Shown in pieces: positions 56,713 to 64,000 of a stretch of DNA of 64,000 bases (the first letter of the stretch is position 1; the number at the start of each line of letters is the position of its first letter). The notes below the pieces were generated by a model, which searched no databases, was not told where the DNA came from, and saw only the letters and a list, made by a program, of their open reading frames with translations. The stretch is from Pyropia haitanensis (Eukaryota > Rhodophyta > Bangiophyceae > Bangiales > Bangiaceae): assembly GCA_008729055.1 (NCBI GenBank), contig SDUX01000002.1:186001-250000 (forward strand), written 5' to 3'. Position numbers and translations under genes: made by a program.

Positions 56713-56934
56713 GCCGCCACCACCGCCGCCGCCGCCACCCGCCGCCGGCGGTGGCCGCTGCCGGATGGTCGTGCCGTCATACGTCCATGGCGTCCAGCCG
56801 CCCGCGGCGGCGGCCGCGTCGCGCTCCCGTGCGTTGAGCGGGCGCACGCGGACGGCGACTTGGACGGCCTGCGCTTGGGGGGGGGGGGGGGGGGGGTCCG
56901 CCCGCCGCCGTGGGGGGGGGGGGGTGCTGGCCAT
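51980..56934 (-). CDS. Kinesin motor, kinesin-7 (CENP-E-like), with Ala-rich coiled-coil tail
   Basis: Microtubule motor. From ATG 56934 the N-terminus reads VQVAVRVRPLNARERD. The motor holds YTYDHLFLPGSTNADVYAAV, the P-loop GQTASGKTHTML, SYIEIYNEAINDLLD, VYVDARQETVARPAEVL, switch I NERSSRSHTVFTL, switch II LVDLAGSERAS, GGHINKSLLTLGTVIAKLA, IPYRDSKLTRILQPALGGNA and the neck VTNVSTVNEWLDDRAKLRR, which fits kinesin-7. Gly-rich insertions coded by (ACC)n on the plus strand interrupt the motor before the P-loop (56520-56760) and before IPYRDSK (55637-55680). The tail is extremely Ala-rich with coiled-coil blocks such as MRDRLARRERDVERLTSRV and ARVVELETALAAATAE, then an acidic stretch ending DKENVGG. 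The frame changes at a C15 run (56647-56661) and several tail homopolymers. The 3' end is uncertain, between about 52.6 and 51.98 kb. Confidence 0.8.
55637..55680 (+). repeat. (ACC)n repeat inside the kinesin motor
   Basis: About fourteen ACC units on the plus strand, read as a glycine run in a motor loop on the minus strand. Length variation in multiples of three would change the loop only. Confidence 0.85.
56520..56760 (+). repeat. (ACC)n/(GCC)n cluster near the kinesin N-terminus
   Basis: Repeated ACC and GCC units flanking the C15 run at 56647-56661; codes a long glycine-rich insertion between the first motor strand and the P-loop region. Confidence 0.8.
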
Positions 56935-57937
56935 GGCGACGGCGGGTGTTGGGGGGGGGGGGGGGGGGGGAGGTGGCCAGGGGGGGGAGGTGGCCAGGGG
57001 GGGAAAGGTTGGGGGGGGGGGGGGGGAACCGCTGGAGAAGGGGACGAAGGGCCCCGTCAGGGAGGGGGGGGAGGGGCAACGGCGGAAGGGAACGGCCGTG
57101 GAGACTGGTCCAGGCGGAAGGGAACGGCCGTGGAGACTGGTCCAGGCGGAAGGGAGCGGCCGGCGAGACCGGTCCAGGCGGCAGGGTTGACACAGTACCG
57201 GGGAGGTGAGCGCGACGGGCGTGGCGGCGCCGCTGGGAGACCTTGGGCCGGGGCTGGCTGCCCGATGGCGAGGCCACCCGCCCCCGCCGGCGGCTGCTCG
57301 CCGTTTGGGGTGCGCGCGGGCGGGGCGACCACGCCGGCAGCGGCCGCGATGCTTGAAAATTCAAATGTTCAAACCCGGTGGGAACCGGTCCGGCGTGCAC
57401 AGCACTGCACAGGACGCCTCGATGGGAGCGACCAGCTCAAGTCCATGTGTGAGCGTCGGTTGTCCTCAACTGGTCCTTGCCATTCCGTTCCATGCACTCT
57501 GTGGACCAATGAACGGTCACAACAGAATCATCGTGGACAGTACCGGCTGGGATGGCGTTGATTGGCTGTGGGATGGGTGGCATCCATGTCGTCTTGGCGG
57601 GGCGCGAGTCTGGTCCGTCACACCCCACGTCGCGACGATGGCGGGGTCGCGGCGACGGCTACAAAGGTCCTGCTGGTGCGGCACCGGCCTCGCCGCCGCC
57701 CGTCCGTCCGACTTTTTTCACCGCCGCGGCAGTCGGTCGAGGTCAGAGCGCTGGGCACACCCCCTTCTCTTGCCCCTTTTCAGGTACGCCCACCACCCCC
57801 TGCGCCCTTGTCCGGTACGCCCACTCCCGCCTCCCGTCCTTGGCCATCATCCCCCACCGCCCCGCCCGCGCGGGGCGCGGCGGGCATGGCGGGCGGGGAC
57901 CCCCCCCCCCCCCCCCCCCCTCTACCGCCTCGCACGG
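56935..57937. other. Divergent spacer between kinesin and GNAT genes
   Basis: 56950-57030 is G-rich on the plus strand (sense C-rich leader for kinesin). A three-unit 32-bp tandem repeat follows, then a less GC-rich unique stretch at about 57340-57760 that probably holds promoters, and a C-rich tract at 57900-57920 just before the GNAT start. Confidence 0.45.
57084..57179 (+). repeat. 32-bp tandem repeat, three copies
   Basis: Units start at 57084, 57116 and 57148 with GGAAGGGAACGGCCGTGGAG as the first 20 bases. Units 1 and 2 are identical; unit 3 carries a few substitutions (GGAGCGGCCGGCGAGACC). It lies 150-250 bp upstream of the kinesin ATG. Confidence 0.9.
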
Positions 57938-59307
57938 ATGAACGCCACCCGCGCCGCCTCGTACGTGCGCCTCGCCACCACCGCCGCCGGCTGGGACGCC
58001 GCCGCCGACGACTACACGCCGCTCGCGGCGGGCGAGGCGGCGCGGCTGGCCCCGCCCGCCCATAGGGGGGGGGGGGGGCGCCGACGCCCGCCGCCACCGT
58101 CGCCGCCGCCGCCGCCGGGGGGGGGGGGGGCTCGCCATCACCCTCGTCGTGCGCGAGGTGACCGCCGCGGACGCTGCCGCGCGGCCGGTGCCGGCCGCCT
58201 TTGGAGGTGGCGGCGGCGGCGGCGGCGGTGGCGGCGGTGGCGGCGGCGGCGGCGGTGGCGGTGGCGGTGGCGGTGGCGGCGGTGGCGGCGGTGGGCGGCT
58301 GTCGTTGCTGTTGGCGGCGCCGCCTGGTGGCGCGCCGGCAGAGCCGCCGCTCGACGCGGCCGACGACGCGCCGCTGGTGGCGATGGCCGCCGCCCGCCAC
58401 TGCGGCTCGTTTGTGGGCGTCGGCAGTGTGGTCACGGCGGTCACGGCACGGCGGCGGGGGGTCGCGTCGTGGCTGGTGGCGGAGCTGGTCGACCGCTCGC
58501 GGTGGTACGGTTGAGGGGTAGGGGGGGGGGGGGGGGGGGGGGGAGTGCCGACGGGAATGCCGGCGCTCTGGCAGAGGAGGGGGCGGGAGGGGGGGACCGT
58601 CCGCTGCACGGGACACGCACGGGTCTTCCTGCGGGTCTGGCGGCCCGCCGTTGGGGGGCGCGGCGGCCCCCACCGCCAGAGCGCTAACCATTTGCCTGCC
58701 CCGCCGGGGCCCGTGACGCGCGTCTGGTTTGGTCGCGCCGCGTCCCGGTCTGCCCGCCCGGCCGCTCCACGCCGCACCCCAACGGCCAAACCCCCGCAGC
58801 GCCTTTCCCGGCCTGGAGGTGCGGCTGCTCGCGTCCCCAACGGGCGCGTCGGTGTACCGGCGCCTCGGCTTTACGCCCGCCCCGGCCGCCGCCTCCGTCC
58901 GCCTTTACGTTCACCGGGGTGCCCCGCTGCCACCGCCTGTGACCGGCGGCGGCGGCGGCGGCGGCGGCGCCCCCCCCGTAACGGTCACGCCCCTAACCGG
59001 CTGCGCGGCGGCGGCCGCGCTGGTCGTGGCCGCCGCCGCCGTCGACGCGGCGGCCGTGCACGCGGCGGCCGCGTCGGTGGAGCGGCGGGTCGGCCTCGCC
59101 GCGCGCCGCGGGGGGGTGCTCCTCACCACCGCGGCCGCGGCGGGGAGTGGGGGGGCGGCCGTCGGCGCGGCGGGCTGGCTGCGGCCCACCGGCGGGGGGA
59201 CCTGGTTCCTCGGGCCCGTCGCGGGGGAGGCGCGTGCCGCCGTTGCCGCCATTGCCGCCGCCGCCATCCAGGTCGCGGCCGCGGAGACGGCCGTGTCGAC
59301 GGGCGCT

Positions 59308-59345
<38 letters not shown>

Positions 59346-59592
59346 AGACGCGGCAGCGGCGGACGGGGGAGCGGGTGTGCCTGACGAGGCCCAGTCCGCC
59401 CTGCCCCGCGTGTCGGTGCTGGTGCCGGTTGGCGGCGACGCGCCCGGCGGCGGCCTGTGGGAGGCGGCGGGCTGGGTCGCCACCACCGAGCTGACCATGA
59501 TGCGGCTGGGCGGGGAGGCAGGGGGGCGGCGCGCCAGCGACTACGCCCCGACGCCCCGCTACTATGCGGCCGCGGCCTTTGATTCGGAGTGA
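57938..59592 (+). CDS. GNAT-family N-acetyltransferase, YitH/DUF1248-like architecture
   Basis: Acetyl-CoA-dependent acyltransferase of unknown acceptor. ATG 57938 gives MNATRAASYVRLATTAAGWD. The first GNAT part has LAITLVVREVTAADA, a long Gly insertion coded by (GGC/GGT)n at 58205-58300, and the acetyl-CoA motif region VGSVVTAVTARRRGVASWLV. An intron, 58502-58799, has a G-run of more than 20 right after the donor and acceptor CCCCCGCAG, joining LVDRSR to AFPGLEVRLLASPTGASVYR and RLGF, the typical GNAT C-terminal motif. A second GNAT-like half follows: GGGTWFLGPVAGEARAA, RVSVLVPVGGDAPGGGLWEA, AGWVATTELTMMRLG, ending YYAAAAFDSE. The two-half layout resembles bacterial YitH-type proteins. The frame shifts at G-runs near 58066-58078 and 58119-58130. 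Confidence 0.75.
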
Positions 59593-60663
59593 CGGGCTGC
59601 GCGCGCAGCCGGCCGGCTGCTGCCACCCCGCTGCGCGACGCCGCCGCCCCTCCTCCCTGTCACCGCTCATTTTGGCCGCGGCGGCGCTCTGCCCGCCGTG
59701 GCCGGCCTTGTGGGGAAGGACGGGGACTGCACACCGTCGGCAGCCCATCTCGTCATCACCTGCACAGCTGTGGCGACCTCCACCGTGGACCCCCCCCTCC
59801 CCTTCCGTCCAGTACCCACAGCTGCCAAGCAACGCAGGCCATGCTTTAGGTGTGGGCCAACGTCGGCCGCCGCCGCCACCGCCACCGCCGCCGTCGCCTC
59901 CTCTTCCGCGCGCAACGCCGGTGGGCTCGACGTGGCGGCGACAGGGGCGGGGGTGCATCGGGCAGGGCAGACGAGCGACGCCCGCCACGCACCGCCCGCC
60001 CGCAGCGGGTGACTGCCGTTTTTGCGAGCGCCCTGGCCAAGACACGTGAGCGTCCACCCCTTTTTGGCAGACCTCACCAACCTTTTTTTTTTTTTTTTTT
60101 TGCATTTTCTCGGCCCACCCGTGGATTGATCAGCAGCGTGCCGCGGTGCGTAGACCAACGCCGCGCTGTGGGGGGGGTGCTACCCGCGTTTCGTGTTGTG
60201 CGATTGATCGATGGACGCGCGCCCCCCCAATCCGCGCCCGTGCTGACAGCCCCGGCGCGGGGGGGGAGGGGGGGGGGGGGGGGGGGGGGCGGCGGCCGGG
60301 CGGCGCGCCACGGCGGTCGCCGGCCCGCTGACCTCGTCGGCCCCTGCGCGCGCCACCCGGTCGCGCCCCGCCGCGCGCCGTGGTGTGCGTCGCGGCGGCC
60401 AGCGTCGGTGCTCGCCTCTTTGCTGCCGTCCTGCGGGTCCCCGAGCATCCGCTGCGCGCCTCGTTCTTCCCCCCCTACGCCCGGTACCTGCATCGGTTGC
60501 GGCCGCGGTCCACCGCCGGGCTTGCCGTCGGGCCCACGCGCCACGCGGCGCGGTCAACCCCGCCGGCTTCCCCGCCCCCCCCCCCCCCCCCCCCCACCTC
60601 GCCCCTCTCCCCCTCTTTCCCGCCCGCGGCGGCTGCGTGCGAGTGCCCGCCCGCCCTCTCACT
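59593..60663. other. Spacer before the coiled-coil gene
   Basis: Contains GNAT 3' sequence, a T19 run at about 60084-60102, a G-run near 60270-60288 and a C-run at 60578-60597 shortly before the next ATG. No gene seen. Confidence 0.45.
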
Positions 60664-62175
60664 ATGAGCACCACGGCAGAGGGTGACATGTCGGCTGTTG
60701 CTTGGGAGACCCCCACCCCCGCTGTGGCCGACGGGGACATGGCGGCGGTCTCGTGGGAGGGCCCCGCCACCGCCGCCGCGGCGCCCAGCTCGCCGCCAGC
60801 GGACGCGGGCAACCTGTCGACGAGCGACGCCGCCGCCACCGTCCCAGGGATGCCGGTGGGGAGCTTGCCGTCGTCCATTGCCATCGTGCCGCCCGGGAAG
60901 AGCGCGGACCTGGTCGTGTCGCAGCCGGTCGCGTCGGCCGGCCCGTCCTCGCCGCTGCCCGTGTCGGCCGGCAGCGGTGGCTTTCCCGACATGGCCTCGG
61001 CGGGTGGCAACACGTCTGGCGGGGGCGGGGTGGGCATGCTCAACGGCAGCGGCAGCAACAGCAGCGGCGGTGCGGAGGAGGTGGCGGCGCTGCGGGCGCA
61101 GGTGGCGGCGCTCACCGCCAAGGTTGGCGCGCTGACGGCCGACGCCGAGGCGCAGCGGCAGGCCGCGACGATGTCCCTCGAGTCGGCGCGCGAGCGGCTC
61201 GAGGCGGCCGCCGCGGAGAAGCGGACGATGACCGCCACGTTTACGTCCCAGCGGCGGGCGGCGCTGACGGCGGCGGCCGAGGCGGAGCGGCGGGAAGCGC
61301 TGATCACCGCCGGCCTCGACGCGGTGATGCAGCAAAAGGCGGCGGCGGAGGACCGAGCCGCGGCGGCCGACGCGTCGGTCGCGCCGCTGCGGCGGGAGGT
61401 GGCCGACGCGCAAGCCGCGGCCGCGGCGGCGACGGCGCAGGTGGAGGCCCTGACCACCGGCCGCGAGGCGGATGCGAAGGCCCACGCCGCCGCGATCGCA
61501 GACCTGGAGCGCCGGCTGACCGCCGCGAACAAGGCCAAGGCGGCCGCCGAGGCGCGCGCGCGGGAGGCGGAAAAGGCGTTGGCCAAGGAGCGGGAGGCGG
61601 CCGCCAAGGCGGCCGAAGGGGCGGCGGCTGCCGAGGCGGCGGCCTCGTCGGCAGCCGCCGAGGCGGCGGCCACGGCGGAGCGCGCGGCGGCCGAAGCGGC
61701 GGCCGCTGAGGCGGCAGAGGTGGCGGCAAAGGCCGCGGCGGCAGAGGACGCGGCCAAGGCAGCGGCCGCGAAGGGCGCTGCTGCCGCTGCGGAGGCCGAG
61801 GCGGCGCAGGCGGCGCCCGCGGTGGCGGCAAAGGCGGCGCCGCCGGTGGCGTCGCCCGCCGAGCCAGCTGCGGCTGTGGCTGAAGACAAGGCTGCGCCAA
61901 CCAAGGAGCCTGCGACCACGGGGACGGGTCCCGCGTCGCAGCCTTGGTATGAGCGGGTGCTGGGCAGCGTTATGGGCGCCGTCACGGGCGGCACCCCTGC
62001 GGCGCCCTCGGCGGCGACCAACGCCGTTGCGGCCGCCGAACCGGCAGCGGAAACGGCGGCCTCTGCGCCGACGCCGATGAAGACTGCTGCAGCGGCGTCC
62101 AAGGCGCCCGCAACAGCCAAGAAGGCTGGCGGCGGATCGTCCAAGAAGGGCAAGAAGAAGGGCGGTCGTAAGTGA
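60664..62175 (+). CDS. Ala-rich coiled-coil protein with basic C-terminal tail
   Basis: Intronless, 503 residues from ATG 60664 (MSTTAEGDMSAVAWETPTPA). The N-terminal 135 residues are Ser/Gly/Pro-rich and include two imperfect repeats (GDMSAVAWETP and GDMAAVSWEGP). From about residue 140 to 395 heptad-like sequence rich in Ala, Glu, Lys and Arg predicts a long coiled coil (EEVAALRAQVAALTAKVGAL, DLERRLTAANKAKAAAEARA). A Trp/Tyr segment (SQPWYERVLGSVMGAVTGG) may be a short amphipathic or membrane-binding helix. The end is lysine-rich (KKAGGGSSKKGKKKGGRK). No family recognised; a structural or scaffold protein is plausible. Codon use matches neighbours and one frame is open throughout, so the gene itself is solid. 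Confidence 0.8.
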   Translation: MSTTAEGDMSAVAWETPTPAVADGDMAAVSWEGPATAAAAPSSPPADAGNLSTSDAAATVPGMPVGSLPSSIAIVPPGKSADLVVSQPVASAGPSSPLPVSAGSGGFPDMASAGGNTSGGGGVGMLNGSGSNSSGGAEEVAALRAQVAALTAKVGALTADAEAQRQAATMSLESARERLEAAAAEKRTMTATFTSQRRAALTAAAEAERREALITAGLDAVMQQKAAAEDRAAAADASVAPLRREVADAQAAAAAATAQVEALTTGREADAKAHAAAIADLERRLTAANKAKAAAEARAREAEKALAKEREAAAKAAEGAAAAEAAASSAAAEAAATAERAAAEAAAAEAAEVAAKAAAAEDAAKAAAAKGAAAAAEAEAAQAAPAVAAKAAPPVASPAEPAAAVAEDKAAPTKEPATTGTGPASQPWYERVLGSVMGAVTGGTPAAPSAATNAVAAAEPAAETAASAPTPMKTAAAASKAPATAKKAGGGSSKKGKKKGGRK

Positions 62176-62872
62176 TGGGCATGCCGCATCGCGGCCACCA
62201 TGCTGGTTACCCGCGGTGGCAACGCACCGGCGTTGCCCTCCGGCTATATCATTTCCGCCCTGCGGTGGGTGTGTTCGTCTGCCTTCTCTCTTGGTTCCTT
62301 TTTTCGTCTTTTTGTGTGTATGTGTGCCGTGGCACGGCATGGATGCCCTGCGTATGTGGTCGCTTTTCTCGTTTCTTTCTTTTTCTCAGCCAAGCCGGCT
62401 GTATGCGACTGATGTGCATCAGCTGATGGTGTCACATCATGGGCCTCGTTCAGCCCCACCTCGAACCCCCCCCTGCGTAGTCCTTGTGCTCAAGGGCCCG
62501 GCAGGTTAGTGTGTGCTTTTTTTTTTATGTCCACCGTCAAGACGATGCGATGAAAAACGCTCGCGGCACCTCTGTGCAATGGTGCTGGAGGGGATCCTGA
62601 CCCGTACAAGGCGCGAACGAGCGGTAGCGACGCGGTTCAACCAGCACAAGCGCGCAGGCGAGGTAGGCGGTCACACCCACGTGACCTTCCATCTGCTCCT
62701 CCCGTCATCGTCCTCCCCGCATCCGACCACGCTGCCCTCTGCGACCAGGACTGGGGGGCAAGACGGGCCAAACCGCCGTGCCGCCGCCACCCATGGTAGT
62801 TGCCGTCGCCCATGCACCCCCCAACCAACCCCCCACCCACCCCCCCGACCCTCCCACCCCCCCACCCCGGTG
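62176..62872. other. Convergent spacer, partly T-rich
   Basis: The 3' region of the coiled-coil gene is rich in T tracts (62285-62310, 62360-62390, T11 at about 62517-62527), in line with a transcription-end region. No further gene; the C-rich part after 62810 precedes the POP5 stop. Confidence 0.45.
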
Positions 62873-63457
62873 CTACGATTCCATCGACCCCAAGTCCGCC
62901 CCCATCCGCGACCCGTCCCGCTCCCGCGCCGCCGCCGTCGCGGCCTGCCCCCGCACCTTGGCGGCCAGCACCGCGTCGCGGCCGACCGCCGCCGCCACCG
63001 TCGACGCGGCCTTGATGGTCGCCGCCGCGTGGAGCACGCGCAAGCGGAGCGGGACCATCACCACCCCACCACCCCCACCGCCACCCCCGCCCCCGCCGCC
63101 CCCGCCGCCACTGGCCACGGGGATGGCGGTGATGAGGGCGACCGCCGCCCACACGCGCCGCACGTCGTCGCGGCCGACGCGGAGGAGGGCGAGCCGCAGC
63201 CCCGGGCAGACGTACTTGATGGCCACGGCAGGGGCGGTGGCGGCCGCGGCGACGGGCCCAAAGTGCGTCCCGACCGCGTCGCGGACGGCGTGCGACAGCG
63301 CCCGCGCGTCGACGCCCCGCGGCAGAGGGGGGGGGAGCGGAGGGGGGTGCGCCAGGACCAGGCTGCCGCCATCGTAAACGGGGGGGGGGGTAGACGGAAG
63401 CGGGGCGGGTGGCGAGTCGAGGCTGATCAGCAGGTACCGGTTCTTGAAGCGGACCAT
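62873..63457 (-). CDS. POP5: RNase P/MRP protein subunit POP5
   Basis: Nuclear protein of RNase P (tRNA 5' maturation) and RNase MRP (rRNA processing). 194 residues from ATG 63457. The N-terminus MVRFKNRYLLISLD is the hallmark of POP5, followed by LSHAVRDAVGTHFGPVAAAA, AIKYVCPGLRLALLRVGRDD and VRRVWAAVALIT, all in family order. A Pro-rich loop follows the first strand, and a run of about 15 glycines (GGN codons, 63070-63110) is inserted before VVMVPLRLRVLHAAATIKAA, the conserved C-terminal part. Length is near the usual 150-170 plus these insertions. Intronless and in one frame. Confidence 0.9.
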   Translation of the reverse strand: MVRFKNRYLLISLDSPPAPLPSTPPPVYDGGSLVLAHPPPLPPPLPRGVDARALSHAVRDAVGTHFGPVAAAATAPAVAIKYVCPGLRLALLRVGRDDVRRVWAAVALITAIPVASGGGGGGGGGGGGGGGVVMVPLRLRVLHAAATIKAASTVAAAVGRDAVLAAKVRGQAATAAARERDGSRMGADLGSMES

Positions 63458-64000
63458 GCCGGTCTGGCGGGGGGCGGGTGGGAGAGCGTGCCGCCCCAGC
63501 CGCCTCGCACATCAGCTGGGGAGAGAGAGAGACACCGCGGCAGCGACCAAGTCCCCTGCGCACGACCAGACGTCGCTCTTGATGAAGCCGGATCAAATGT
63601 TCCGTGCAGTTCGATTTCAAGCCGAACCTTGTGTTTGGAGGACGCACCGTCGTCCGCGAGGGAGGGGGGAAAAGAAGCGCTCGCCCGCTCAGGGAGCTCG
63701 TGCCGGGAGCGACGGGGATGGCCACGCGGGCGGCGACGACGAGGCCATGCTCCTTGCAGGCGCGCTGTCTTGGTACGGTCGGGATAGTGACAATCTGAGA
63801 GGGCGTCGGTTGGCCGCAACGCGCGCGGTAGCAACAGCAGCAAGGCCGTTGCGGCAAACGGTCGCTTCCATCGCCCTCGAGCGACCAGACGAGCCTCGAC
63901 GTCCACACAGACCGAGCCTGGTGATATGAACAACCCTAGGGTGGCCACCATCTTTGACGAGGCTTGAGCGCCTTTGTGGCCAGATGCACTGTCGCTGCTA
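63458..64000. other. Right-edge spacer
   Basis: Upstream side of POP5, of ordinary composition with no long homopolymers. ORFs on both strands carry no recognisable domain. It probably contains the POP5 promoter. No gene supported. Confidence 0.4.

Noticed and set aside
1..64000. CRISPR arrays, rRNA genes, operon-type gene clusters
   Set aside because: No spaced direct repeats, no rRNA core sequence, and genes have separate leaders, introns and orientations typical of a nuclear genome.

Overview
The window is nuclear DNA of a eukaryote: very GC-rich, with few and short GT-AG introns (about 200-470 bp), TATA-type promoters and single genes transcribed independently from both strands. A cellulose synthase with an N-terminal CBM48 module is characteristic of red algae. 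Together with the high GC and the sparse introns it points to a bangiophyte such as Porphyra/Pyropia; this placement is inference from family knowledge, not from a search. Homopolymer runs of G or C and GCN/GGN codon repeats fill leaders, introns and even coding exons.

Layout. 1-4.6 kb: the 5' part of an unrecognised protein gene running off the left edge, then CESA, both on the minus strand. 8.0-13.8 kb: a 2.3-kb, nearly perfect inverted duplication carrying two identical, divergently transcribed genes for secreted triple-CHRD proteins. 13.9-15.3 kb: weak candidates for small membrane proteins. 15.6-22.1 kb: prolyl oligopeptidase (+), an NMN adenylyltransferase in several exons (-) and a SRPBCC/polyketide-cyclase-like protein (+). 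23.2-23.6 kb: a small secreted 10-cysteine protein (-). 23.6-29.6 kb: no gene I can defend. 29.6-33.0 kb: a class-B DnaJ followed, with no visible stop, by a disordered Ala/Gly/Ser protein (+). 33.5-34.6 kb: a membrane-anchored SDR (-). 35.2-37.1 kb: a NUMOD3-like repeat protein (+). 37.4-39.9 kb: a type II membrane glycosyltransferase (-). 40.8-43.0 kb: an M17 leucyl aminopeptidase (+). 43.6-45.3 kb: a copine-like tandem C2 protein (-). 45.3-52.0 kb: mostly unassigned. 52.0-56.9 kb: a kinesin-7/CENP-E-like motor with an Ala-rich tail (-). 57.9-59.6 kb: a GNAT acetyltransferase (+). 60.7-62.2 kb: a coiled-coil protein with a basic tail (+). 62.9-63.5 kb: RNase P/MRP subunit POP5 (-).

The genes do not form a pathway. 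Cell-wall and secretory functions (CESA, the Golgi-type glycosyltransferase, the CHRD pair, the Cys-rich secreted protein) sit beside housekeeping genes (NMNAT, POP5, aminopeptidase, DnaJ, kinesin). Two genome-level patterns stand out. First, several otherwise intact conserved genes change reading frame exactly at a G or C run, either from assembly error or from real slippage. Second, the homopolymers have strand polarity: sense C-runs in leaders and before 3' splice sites, sense G-runs just after 5' splice sites. No CRISPR, rRNA, tRNA, phage or intact transposon was found.
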